From Gryganskiella cystojenkinii (lineage: Eukaryota; Mortierellomycota; Mortierellomycetes; Mortierellales; Mortierellaceae): DNA of 30,967 nucleotides. Position 1 is the stretch's first letter. Each line of letters starts with the position of its first letter. Positions 9,677-19,651 of the stretch are shown here, piece by piece. The stretch spans positions 12,105 through 43,071 of the forward strand of contig JAAAIG010000267.1 in assembly GCA_015852425.1 (NCBI GenBank), read 5' to 3'. Under the pieces are notes generated by a model. It worked only from the letters and a program-made list of their open reading frames with translations, was not told where the DNA came from and searched no databases. The translations under genes were made by a program, and so were the position numbers.

Positions 9677-11752
9677 CTAACGGCAGAGTTGCTCGTAAGG
9701 GTTCAACGATCGACCTTCATCCCAGAGGGTCATACTGGCGTTACTGATCGCGCTGCTGATCATACTATGGTACCGAGAACCAACCGTAGGCGCACCAGCT
9801 CCGGGCAGGGCAGTGTTGGTCGTAGAAAGAACCGTCGCAGCAACAGCAGCAGCATCTACTCGCTCTTGACGTTCACGTTCCTGTTGTTGTTGCAGTTGCA
9901 TCTGGAGTCGTTGCTGGAGTTGAGCCTGCTGTTGTTGGTGTAAGAGCAGTTGTTGTTGCATCTGCTGCAGGTATCGTTCTTCTTGATCGTGTAGAGCCGC
10001 CCAAAGCATCAACACTGGCTTTTCTTCTTCTTCTTCTACATCTTCCTCATCCTCCTCGAAATCGCTCTCCTCGCCATCGTCGCTGTCATTCTCGTCATCA
10101 TCGGAACAATTCAAGTCCTCCACATCATCATCATCATCATCATCATCATCATTGGATCTTTCCTGATCATTACTGTGCTGTGCCACCACTACTACGGGAA
10201 GGTCCGTGGGGGAGGATGAGGAGAGCGTAGCAGAAGCGGAAGAAGGTCGACGCGACGTGGTGGCGCCGGCGTTGACGGCGCTGTTGTACTCGATATCATG
10301 AATACTCGTTCTTCTCCTGAACAACCGATCAGGCTCACTTTCTTCCTGAAAACGTCGCACACGATCTTGACTACGATCGGATTGAGTGGATCCTCTCCTC
10401 CGAGGACCTCTATTGTCGTGACTCGCGTTTTCTTGTTGGATCGATGCCATCATCCTTCGGTAGGCGACCGAGGTCTTGGGTAAGTACCGTTCCGTACAAG
10501 AGACACCGTCCGAATGAAACATCCAGAAATGACCATTGTTACAGGCCTCGAGACAAGACTCACAGGGCTGAGTAACATGATATCCCAGAGTGTTGCCGCA
10601 CCCTAAACAGGCCACATCACGAATCCGACATTTGCAGTTACGGGTCCTGTAATCGTCGTAAACCAATTGAACGCCTACTGGGGGACGATCGGTCGAGTAG
10701 AGCTCCACACGGGCGTCCGCGAGTAGTATGGCCTTCATTCCTCTCATACATACATCCGAGAGACAGCTCTTGCACGTCAAGCGACAGACGGCCTTGGCTT
10801 GGAACTGAGGATGGAGCGAAGGAGCAGAGTTATGAGAAGGAGATGGTTGTTGGGGTTGTTGAGTCGACATTGACGATGGGTTGTTTTGCTGATGTTGTTG
10901 CGGGTATGGACGCTGCTGTTGTTGGTACTGGTATTGTTGCTGCTGCATCTGGGCTTGCTGTTGTTGTCTCTGATGGTACTGCTGCTGCTGGGGTTGCTGA
11001 GAAAGTGGCGGCTGCAAACGTGACTGTTGAGCGGAAAAGTTGGCCGATCCTGGATGTCCTGGTGCAGGAGCAATGGGTCTCGTCCTATGCTGTTGTTGTT
11101 GCTGGTGGTACTGTTGTGGGTTATTTCGTTGTTGTGAAGGAGGGTATGACTGGAAGGAAGAAGAGAAAGAGGAGGATGACAATGGGTACTGGGCCGATGT
11201 TGAAGGTCCTGATGTGTACTGGACCCTGCCTCCGTTTCCACTACTGCCGCTGTTACTGTAACTGTTATTGTTGTTGACAGGCGCATGACTCTGATGGTTG
11301 TAAGAACTTGCTCCGGAAGACGACGACGATGATGACGAAGAAGAAGACGATGCTGTCGACTGTACGGGCTGAAGGCTACTGAGCGGCAACGGTCCTCCCA
11401 ACTGACTGTCGCTCGCGATCAAGGACTGTCTCCTGTGTTGTCCGTTGCTATCCAATTGCTGCTGCACCGTACCACGGCTCTCCTGAGTCAATTGATGTTC
11501 GTGTCCTTGTTGAAGAGACTGCTGAAGAGGAGAAGCAGAGGGATCCTGAGGCTGGACCTGGGACGGAGGAGTGACCATGTCAGGAGGAGGAGGAGGACCA
11601 GTCGAAGAAGAGGTAGAAGGGCGGGGGAGGTTGACAACAATGGTCTGGTCGTTCAAGCGAGTGACATACGCTTGCTGTTGCTGCTGCTGTTGTTGCTGTT
11701 GGGGATTGCGACGAGAAGCGCGAGGAGAGGAGGTGGTAATGAGTCCAGGCAT
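9677..11752 (-). CDS. FAM72-domain protein embedded in Gln/Ser/Asp-rich low-complexity sequence
   Basis: Single exon, 691 aa. Residues ~318-425 are a FAM72 domain: VCRLTCKSC, RGMKAILLADARVELYSTD, NCKCRIRDVACLGCGNTLGY, PCESCLEACNNGHFWMFHS. The paired Cys and the NGHFWMFHS block are the family signature and imply zinc binding. Human FAM72A is ~149 aa and antagonises the uracil glycosylase UNG2, affecting base-excision repair; whether the fungal form does this is unknown. Before the domain are ~315 residues with runs of Q, S, P and N (poly-Q near residue 20, poly-S near 135-145, long Q-rich stretch 200-300). After it come an R/S-rich segment, a D run near 535-545, an acidic stretch to ~585 and another Q-rich coiled-coil-like segment. 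The start at 11752 is the first Met of an unbroken frame. Domain certain, full length likely. Confidence 0.87.
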   Translation of the reverse strand: MPGLITTSSPRASRRNPQQQQQQQQQQAYVTRLNDQTIVVNLPRPSTSSSTGPPPPPDMVTPPSQVQPQDPSASPLQQSLQQGHEHQLTQESRGTVQQQLDSNGQHRRQSLIASDSQLGGPLPLSSLQPVQSTASSSSSSSSSSSSGASSYNHQSHAPVNNNNSYSNSGSSGNGGRVQYTSGPSTSAQYPLSSSSFSSSFQSYPPSQQRNNPQQYHQQQQQHRTRPIAPAPGHPGSANFSAQQSRLQPPLSQQPQQQQYHQRQQQQAQMQQQQYQYQQQQRPYPQQHQQNNPSSMSTQQPQQPSPSHNSAPSLHPQFQAKAVCRLTCKSCLSDVCMRGMKAILLADARVELYSTDRPPVGVQLVYDDYRTRNCKCRIRDVACLGCGNTLGYHVTQPCESCLEACNNGHFWMFHSDGVSCTERYLPKTSVAYRRMMASIQQENASHDNRGPRRRGSTQSDRSQDRVRRFQEESEPDRLFRRRTSIHDIEYNSAVNAGATTSRRPSSASATLSSSSPTDLPVVVVAQHSNDQERSNDDDDDDDDDVEDLNCSDDDENDSDDGEESDFEEDEEDVEEEEEKPVLMLWAALHDQEERYLQQMQQQLLLHQQQQAQLQQRLQMQLQQQQERERQERVDAAAVAATVLSTTNTALPGAGAPTVGSRYHSMISSAISNASMTLWDEGRSLNPYEQLCR

Positions 11753-12941
11753 ATTGGCGATGAAGGAATAAAGAAAGGATCAATTACAAAAAAAAAAAAA
11801 ATGGATCGAAGGAAAGCTGTGATAGGAGTGAGAGAAAGAGGAGAAGAGATGTCTGCTCTTTGTAGATGAAGAATGTTACTTTTATTTGAGACTGCATAGG
11901 CCTTTCAAGTTTGCAGATAGTCTCATGAAGAAAATTGGAAAAAAAAACGAAAAAAAAACTGCAAACGAAAATAGGTAACGCAAAAAGAACCACCACAGCT
12001 CTCTATAGAAAGCACACGATTTTAGGATTTCTATATCCGCGCTAAAAACCAACGGTTCCAGTTGCACAAAAAAAACGTGCACGATCATTTTTCGCTCTCT
12101 CTCTCCACGTAAGACGAGAACCTGATTCAGGACAAACACGATGGGAGATGGGGTCATTCCCAATACTGTGGCTCAAAGGATTTTCTAAAGCCGTTATTGT
12201 TTGTTGTTGAAAAATGGACTGGGCCGCAAACACCAGAATGTGGAATCTCCAAAAATTTTAATTTTGTTCCCTTGTTCGCTTTCGGACAAAAAAAAGTTTT
12301 GGAGTTTTGGGGAAAACATGAATGCGTTATGAACGATGATCAACAATAGAATGGAGGGGTCGGTTGGTACGTGGGCAGGGTAGGGTATAGTGGGCATGAA
12401 TAGTCAAGAGATGCCTCGCATGATTAATCAGGATACGGCACAGCTTGAGAGAGGACCCTTAGATTGGATACTGTTGCGATGGAACGGTCTGGACGGATAC
12501 GGATCATATCAAAAATGCCAACACGACCTCCCGCCACGGGACCCTTTTTGCAAGTCAAACACGAATCTGTAATTATTTCACTTGCATTAGAAGTAGAGTA
12601 GCCATACCAAACGTTCTCAACGACGTTTTGGCACTTCTTGCCCATATGTATGCCTTACCTCTCCAGATTTTTTTTTTTTCTGCCCTATCCCTTCATCGTC
12701 TTTGACTTTTTATTTTTTGATTCCCTTCTCCACCATCCTGTCATTGTTGCTCTCTCGACTCCTTGATCGTATCTTTTCTTGTTTTTATACTCTTCAATCC
12801 CGGTCCACTCCATCTCTTTCCTCTTCCTGCCACAACTTCTCCTTCGCACAGCCTCTAAGCCGACAAAAGAAAAAAAAAAGAGACTGAGAGATCCGCCCAC
12901 GTTTGCTTCACCGCAACCTGTCTTTTTTTGAGCCCCAGACT
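11753..12941. promoter_or_regulatory. Divergent promoter region between the FAM72-like gene and OPT-A
   Basis: About 1.2 kb between divergent start codons, with many A and T runs (11790-12300) and a CT-rich stretch (12690-12850) before OPT-A. Short frames such as 12390-12572 show no domain or repeat family. I see no RNA gene here and cannot name binding sites. Confidence 0.5.
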
Positions 12942-15412
12942 ATGGAAAAGGAACATGTTTCTGAAGAAAATCTGGCTGAGCACGGGAAGAAACCCCCCGT
13001 TGACAAAATAGAAGACGCAGGATCGACCGAAGCCTGTAGTCTCCACGAAGACGACAACTCGCCTGTCGAGGAAGTTCGGCTCACCATTCCCAGTAAATGA
13101 CCACGTGTTTTTACTAGCGTAACAGCATCACTTGGAGTTATGGCGCCGCGCAGCTCATTCAAACGCCTCTCTCTCTCACACACTTTCTCACTATCTCTGT
13201 CGTCTCGATCTTTTAAAAAAAATAGATACGGATGACCCAACGATGCCCTGCAACACCTTCCGGATGTGGTTCCTGGGTCTCTTTTTCACGGCGCTTGTCT
13301 CCTTTGTAAACCAGTTTTTCTTTCTCCGTCAGACTCAGATCCAAATTGGTTACTCTGTGGTGGCCCTAATCTCTCTGCCCCTTGGACATTTCCTCGCCAA
13401 AGTCCTTCCTACGCGACCGTTCACAGTTTTTGGGCAAACTTTTAGTCTCAACCCAGGACCGTTTTCGATCAAGGAGCATATCCTCATCGGGACCATGACC
13501 GCAGTCAACACCAACAGCGCCTATGCGGTCGATATCGTAGTCCTCCAACGGATGTATTACAACTCCCACAAACCCTTTATCGCGGGTCTCTTGCTCGTTT
13601 TTACGACCCAGGTCACCGGATTCGCCCTGGCAGGAGCGCTGAGAAAGTTTTTGATTCGACCTCCGCATATGATCTGGCCCTCAACACTGGTCACGGCATC
13701 ACTTTTTCGGTCCTTGCATCGATCCAGTCTTGTGGAAACCGAGGATGATCATGGACGGATGCCGAGGATGAAGTATTACTTGATCGTCACGGCGGCCATG
13801 TTTGCGTTTTACTGGATTCCAGGTTTGATTTTCCCCACGCTAGGTGTGATCTCTTGGATATGTTGGATCAACCCAAAAAGTGTGCTTCTCTCCCAGTTGA
13901 CAGGATCGGACGCTCTGGGGATCGGGACCCTTTCTCTGGATTGGGCTGCAGTTTCTCAGTACGTCTCACCGTTGGTCACGCCTTGGTTCGCGCAGGTGAA
14001 CATCATGATTGGGTTTGTGATGGTCGTCTACGTCATGGTCCCTTGGGCCTATTACACAAACCTCTGGGACGCCAAGACCTACCCGATCCTGACCGCGAGT
14101 CTGTTTCGGGAGAACGGGGACCTGTACAATAAGACTGAGATCCTCACGGACAATGTGTTGGATCGGACCAAATATCTAGCCTATGGTCCTCTAAGGATGT
14201 CGACCTTTTTCGCACTTACGTACGGGATCGGGTTTGCGGGGCTCACTGCCACGGTCGTCCATGTGATTCTTTACAATGGTAAAGAGATGACGGCACGATG
14301 GCGTTCTGCTCGGGTCAGCAAAGGGGATATCCACACGAGATTAATGCAGGTCTATCCAGAGGTGCCCGATTGGTGGTACATGTCCCTGTTTCTAATCTCA
14401 TTGGCACTCAGTTTTGTGACCTGTGTCGTCTGGGATTACATGCCCTGGTGGGCAGTCATATTGGCGATGGCGATCGCCATCTTTTTCGTCTTGCCGGTGG
14501 GTGTGGTCCAAGCAGTGACTAATCAACAGCCTGGGTTGAATATTGTGACAGAGTATGTGATCGGTTACATGCTCCCCGGACACGCCATCGCCAATGTTAC
14601 TTTTAAGACCTACGGTTACATCGGTATGTTCACATCCTCTTATCCTCTTATATTGTTAACCTCTTCTGCAGTGTAGTCCTAACCAACATCAAAATTCCTT
14701 TATGTGTTGCGATTTCCTAGTAAACACCCAAGCGCTCGCGTTCACAGCAGATTTGAAACTCGGCCACTACATGAAGATCCCACCACGGACAATGTTTATG
14801 GCTCAAGTCGTCTCCACGATTCTCGGAGGCACGATCAACCTGGCAACGGCCACCTGGCTCCTTGACACGCGACCCCACATCTGTACAAAGCAAGGTTACC
14901 CCTTTACCTGTCGATCGACCAACACTTTTTATTCTGCCTCGATCATCTGGGGTGCAATCGGTCCGGCTCGCGTCTTTGGGAGTCTGGATCGGGGACTCTA
15001 TGGCCCCGTCACCTGGGGGTTCCTCGTTGGGGCGCTGTTACCGATCCCTTTTTGGATGGCCTGGCGGCGATGGCCACATGTGAAATGGCTTGAATCCGTC
15101 CACTGGCCTGTTCTGTTGGCAGCAACATCCAACATCCCGCCAGCGTTGCCATACATGTATACGAACGGGCTGCTGATCGGGTTTATATTTATGTACCTTT
15201 TAAGAAAATACCGGTTCAATTGGTGGTCGAGGTATAATTATTTGACTTCGGCCGCGTTTGATTCCGGAGTTGCGATCGCGGGTTTGTTGATTTTTTTTGC
15301 AGTCCAGTCTTGGGGGGGTGAGATGCCATTTTGGATTGGGAACCCTGAGGATGGCACCTATGATCACTGTCCCTTGGGTAACGCGAACTTTAGTGGAAAG
15401 ATCCCAGAGTGA
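12942..15412 (+). CDS. Oligopeptide transporter OPT-A (OPT family, peptide-transporter clade)
   Basis: Exons 12942-13092, 13226-14623 and 14721-15412, GT-AG introns, 746 aa. OPT proteins are proton-coupled importers of tetra/pentapeptides, glutathione and related compounds in the plasma membrane or an internal membrane. The acidic cytosolic N terminus ends in SPVEEVRLTIP, then NTDDPTMPCNTFRMWFLG, the PT-clade entry motif. Signatures: NPGPFSIKEH with NPG at 126-128, and LKLGHYMKIPPR with KIPPR at 535-539. Many hydrophobic segments fit the usual 12-16 TM helices. The first intron interrupts an Asn codon (phase 1), as in every copy of the array; the second, at YGYI^V, is found only in this copy. 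Closest neighbour in sequence is OPT-B: exon 1 is 151 nt in both and the motifs have the same residue numbers. It appears intact; substrate not predictable. Confidence 0.93.
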
Positions 15413-15970
15413 GGAGACTTCTTCCCAGAAAAAAGAGTTGCAATAAAAACTAAAAAAAAAAAAAAAAGTCAAATACGCTTGTTCATTGTTGTGTTGATTT
15501 ATGCAAGTCTCGCAACAAAAGAACAATAGAAAAAGATGATCCCCTTCTTGAACAATCATTGTACAAATTAAGAAATTGATGTCTTTGTGCAACAGACAAA
15601 GAGGGCTGGCAGTGGTTTGATGTATCACCCCTTAAAGATGGATTGTTTGCATTTACTTTCAAGATGGCCATTGACTTTTCTTCACTCTCGATGTTTCCCC
15701 TTCACCAAATAGGTCGTTAAAGAAAGAAGTACTTTGAACTAATTACTGAGGTGTAAAAGTAGCCAACTGCTTCAGTTTCTAACTTCACGGACATAAATAT
15801 CCTCAGGCAACTTCGTTATTTACTCTTTTGTTCATCCTTCACAAGTCCCGCCCTATTGACCTTCTCTCCTCTAAAAGCTTCCTCGAACTCCAAGCCCTTC
15901 CATTTCCTCACGTTTCTCATCTTTTTCAGCTGCCATATCTCCCACTGCTAGACCCTTTCACGATCACAAA
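15413..15970. other. Intergenic region OPT-A to OPT-B
   Basis: 558 bp holding the 3' end of OPT-A, with AATAAA at 15442-15447 followed by a ~16-nt A run at 15452-15467, and the upstream region of OPT-B. No other gene or repeat seen. Confidence 0.5.
15442..15447 (+). terminator. Probable poly(A) signal of OPT-A
   Basis: AATAAA 30 nt after the stop codon. The adjacent genomic A run is not taken as evidence of retroposition, since the gene keeps its introns. Confidence 0.45.
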
Positions 15971-18344
15971 ATGGAAAAGTCGTTCTTCCCTAAAGAAAAG
16001 GAAGGCTATTTTGTCGAAGGCAGCAGCTTCGAGGATTCTTTTGAAGTATGCGACGTCGAACAAACTCTCGAAACTATCGAAGACGATTCTCCGATTGAAG
16101 AAGTCCGTTATACCGTGAAGAGTAAGTGGCAAGTTCTAACAACATGTTATGCCTTTCTATATCAATTTAACTTTTTTTTTGTTGGCCTTTTGTCCGCAAA
16201 CTATCTATCTTCACTCTACCACTGCCTTCCTCTTTGTAACAGATACAGATGAGCCCTTGATGCCATGCAATACCTTCCGAATGTGGTTCCTAGGTCTCTT
16301 TTTCACCATGATACTGGGGTTCTTCAACATGTTTTTTTACCTTCGTCAAGTCCAAAACCAAATTGGGTTCGCGGTCGTCTCCCTATTAAGTTTACCCATG
16401 GGACATTTCCTGGCCAGGATCCTGCCGGTACGACCGTTTACCTTGTTTGGTCACCGATTCTCGCTTAACCCCGGCCCATTTTCGATCAAAGAGCATGTCC
16501 TCATCGGGGTCATGGCCAACTGTTCAACCATCACAGCCTATGCGGTCCACGTGATGATCATGCAAAAAGTACATTATCACAAGGATCTCCCTTATTTCGC
16601 TTCCTTGGTTTTCATAGTCACCTCTCAAGTCATCGGTTGTTCCATGGCCGGGCTAATGCGGCAGGTCCTGGTCCGGCCCGCAAATATGATCTGGCCCCAG
16701 AGTCTGATCTACGCTGCCTTCTTCCGGTCGTTGCATGTTGAGGCTGAAACTGAAAAGGATCTAGAGCAAGGCCGGATGTCCCGTCTAAAGTTCTTTGCGC
16801 TCGTAACCCTCGTTTCGTTTTGTTGGTATTGGTTGCCCGGCTTGTTTTTCCCGACCATCGGATTTCTCTCCTGGATCTGTTGGATAGCTCCCGGCAATGT
16901 TGTCCTATCTCAATGGACGGGCTCCCGAGGTCTTGGTCTCGGCACCATTACCCTGGATTGGTCCGCGATCCAGGCGTACGGTAACCCTCTGGTTACTCCG
17001 TGGTTCTCTCAAGTTAACATGATCATTGGTTTCACGGTTATGGTGTACGGGATCGGACCTTGGATCTACTATACCAATCATTGGGGGGCTAAACAATTCC
17101 CAATTCTCACGTCCCAGCTCTTCCTCTCGAATGGGACGTCTTACGATATCTCGATGGTTTTGGATGACTCGGTATTTAACTCAGAAAAGTACATTGCCTA
17201 TGGAGCCTTGCGGATGAGTTCACTATTCGCGGTCATGTACACTTGTGGGTTCGCGTGTGTGACTTCCACGATTACCCATGTCTTTCTCTACCATGGCCAC
17301 GAAATCGGTCAACGATGGACGAATGCCAAAGACGAGAATGAAGATATCCACTCAAGACTGATGCGAGTTTATCCCGAAGTGCCCGATTGGTGGTACGGTC
17401 TCCTGTTCCTTGTCTGCGCGCTCATGTCGATCGTCGTCTGTGAAGTCTGTGAGCTTTTACCCTGGTGGTGTTTTCTTTTGGCCACGGTCTTCGCCTTTGT
17501 GTTTGTTCTCCCAATCGGGGTCGTTCAAGCGGTCACGAATCAACCCCTGGCGATCAACACGTTGGCCGAGTATGTAATCGGGTCGATTCTCCCTGGGCAT
17601 CCGATCCCGAACTCGGTCTTCAAGGTCTACGCGTATGCAGGTAACTATTTCGCACTGAATTTCATTGCGGATCTCAAGTTGGGTCACTATATGAAAATCC
17701 CTCCAAGGACCATGTTCGCGGTCCAGTTGGTCTCGACCATGGTCGCGACCTCGGTCAACACGACAACAGCCCATTGGCTGCTCGAGACAGTCCCTGGAAT
17801 GTGTAGTTCCGCCGGCTACCCCTTTGTTTGTTATGGACCCGAGGTGTTTTTCTCAGCCTCAGTGATTTGGGGAGCGATCGGTCCTCAGAGGTTTTTTGGG
17901 TCCAAGGACGGCGGTCTCTACGGGTCTATAACCTGGGGGTTCTTGTTCGGGTTATTGATCCCTATTCCGTTCTGGTTCCTGGCCCGCAAGTTTCCAGATC
18001 GACAGTGGTTGCGGTACATTTCCTGGCCTGTGATCCTCTCGACCAGTACTTCGATCCCAACGACATTACCATATTTTTACCCCAATGCGGTCATGGTCGG
18101 GTTTGTGTTTATGTTTTGGTTGAGACGTTATCGGTTCCAATGGTGGTCCCGTTATAATTATTTGACCTCCGCGGCCATGGATGCTGGGGTTGCGATCTGT
18201 GGTATGGTGATCTTTTTCGCTTTCGAGTTGCCCGGTGTTCAGATTCCGTTCTGGTGGGGGAATCCTGACCCGGAGAACCCGGACCCGGTCGCCGCAGCAC
18301 TGGATCATTGCCCGATGGCAAGTTTCAATTACTACGGACGATAG
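15971..18344 (+). CDS. Oligopeptide transporter OPT-B (OPT family, peptide-transporter clade)
   Basis: Exons 15971-16121 and 16243-18344 with one GT-AG intron of 121 nt; 750 aa. The N terminus (50 aa before the splice, rich in E/D/S) ends SPIEEVRYTVK, then NTDEPLMPCNTFRMWFLG. NPG is at 126-128 and KIPPR (LKLGHYMKIPPR) at 535-539, exactly as in OPT-A. The C terminus carries RYRFQWWSRYNYLTSAAMD and an IPFWWGNPDPENPD end, matching the RYRF-WWSRY and WGNP blocks of the other copies. The OPT-A second intron is absent; the equivalent codons read YAYAGNYFALNF straight through. Both loops that are expanded in OPT-C to OPT-E are short here. The open frame continues upstream into the intron to a Met at 16149, but the spliced start is preferred because it restores the EEVR motif. 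It appears intact; predicted proton-driven peptide importer, substrate unknown. Confidence 0.93.
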
Positions 18345-19651
18345 ATTAACATAATTTAATAACTCACAACTGTAATAGTAACAATATTTATTCACGCTCC
18401 CAGCACCCCCCTTGTTTTAATAACTGTGCAGAGCAAAAGGATGAAGTAGGCAAGCGTTTCTTGACCCGATGTGACGGGGGAAAGAGAAACGAGAAACAAT
18501 GATTGGAAAAATCAAAAAAATCGAGAAGCTACCCACCGCGCCCTCGAAAGAGGCTCCTCTCTCGCTCTTTAATTTTTTTCTCTTTTTTTTTTTCTGCGCT
18601 TCTTTGTTTCGAGCATGCAGTCCTTTCACCGTTGTGTCGCGCCCATCTCAAAAATCGCGGAAATAATCCGAAGTAAGAAGACTATCTTGTGGTTATCGTC
18701 GGTTCTTGGAGGTACACGAAAGGTAACAGGGGTGAGGATGGGGAGTGGAGTAAGAATCACTTCGTGCAGGAGAATGTTTGGTTTATGCCACTTGTTCAAT
18801 TGCATGACTGCATTCAACTGAGGTGTTATCAACGAAGAGCAAGGATTATGCAATCAATGCATTGTAAATGGTGGGGCCGACAGCTGAAGTTGCCTAAAGG
18901 CGTACAGCATCCTCCTCACTCAAGTTCTGTACAGTACTGCAAGCAGGAGCGGATCAGAGCGGCGCCTCAGATGATGGCTCAGCAAACAACCCGCCGTCTT
19001 CGTGGGTGGTGCCACAACAAAAAGCAGCACAAGAATTTGGAGAAGGCGTCAACTCAAGTGGATATTAAAAAGTGGCATTGTCCTCCGAGGGACATGAACT
19101 TGGGGGATGGCCGAAAAAGACGAGAGTGGTGCGCAAGAGAGTTCTTCTTTCTTCGTCGGTGAAAAAGCAGCAGACTTAGTTTAGACTTGGCTCTGTGTCC
19201 CAACCCCTGCATCAAAACCAGGAAAACGATTATGGCAGTGGACTGAAAATCGATTTTGAGTTTATCATCGTTCATCGACAATGTCAATTCTCTCTCAGAA
19301 CTTGAAGCCCATGCGACGGGCTCACCTGCCTTTGAAAAGACAGACACAAGGTCAACAGAGAAAACGAAAGTGCGTGTTTTTCTAACCGTATACAACTTCA
19401 TTGTTCTCTTTCCTTTACTCTCCCACATATATTCAACAGCAAAATAGCCTTCTCAATAGTCAAAAAATCGCCCGAGGCGTTCCAAAAACACCAATCGATT
19501 GTCCTGCCGTTTCTCGATCACTCGTGCGCTCGTTGCAAGCTTCCTCTTCAAGGTCTACATCAGCATCGTTTTCATTGCTCGTTCTTCTTCCTTCTCCCTC
19601 GTCCTCTCCATCCTGCAGACTCAGAAGCCAACATTGTAAATATACTTCTTC
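18345..19651. other. Long intergenic region OPT-B to OPT-C
   Basis: 1.3 kb, the longest gap between array members. Frames here (for example 18689-19162 +, 157 aa, basic and Trp/Cys/Gln-rich; 19054-19428 -) have no domain I recognise and no counterpart in the other gaps. The last ~200 bp, CT-rich, should be the former OPT-C promoter. Confidence 0.45.

Noticed and set aside
10843..11286. Open frames on the plus strand and in a second minus frame over the Gln-rich part of the FAM72-like gene
   Set aside because: They are other-frame readings of CAG/CAA repeats, giving V/C/L- or T/H/N-rich sequence with no domain.
12390..12572. 60-aa frame in the FAM72/OPT-A intergenic region
   Set aside because: No domain, no splice partner and no conserved features; a shorter opposite-strand frame overlaps it. 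Treated as noise.
15442..15467. AATAAA plus genomic A run after OPT-A as a sign of retroposition
   Set aside because: OPT-A keeps two introns, and A runs of this size are common across the window.
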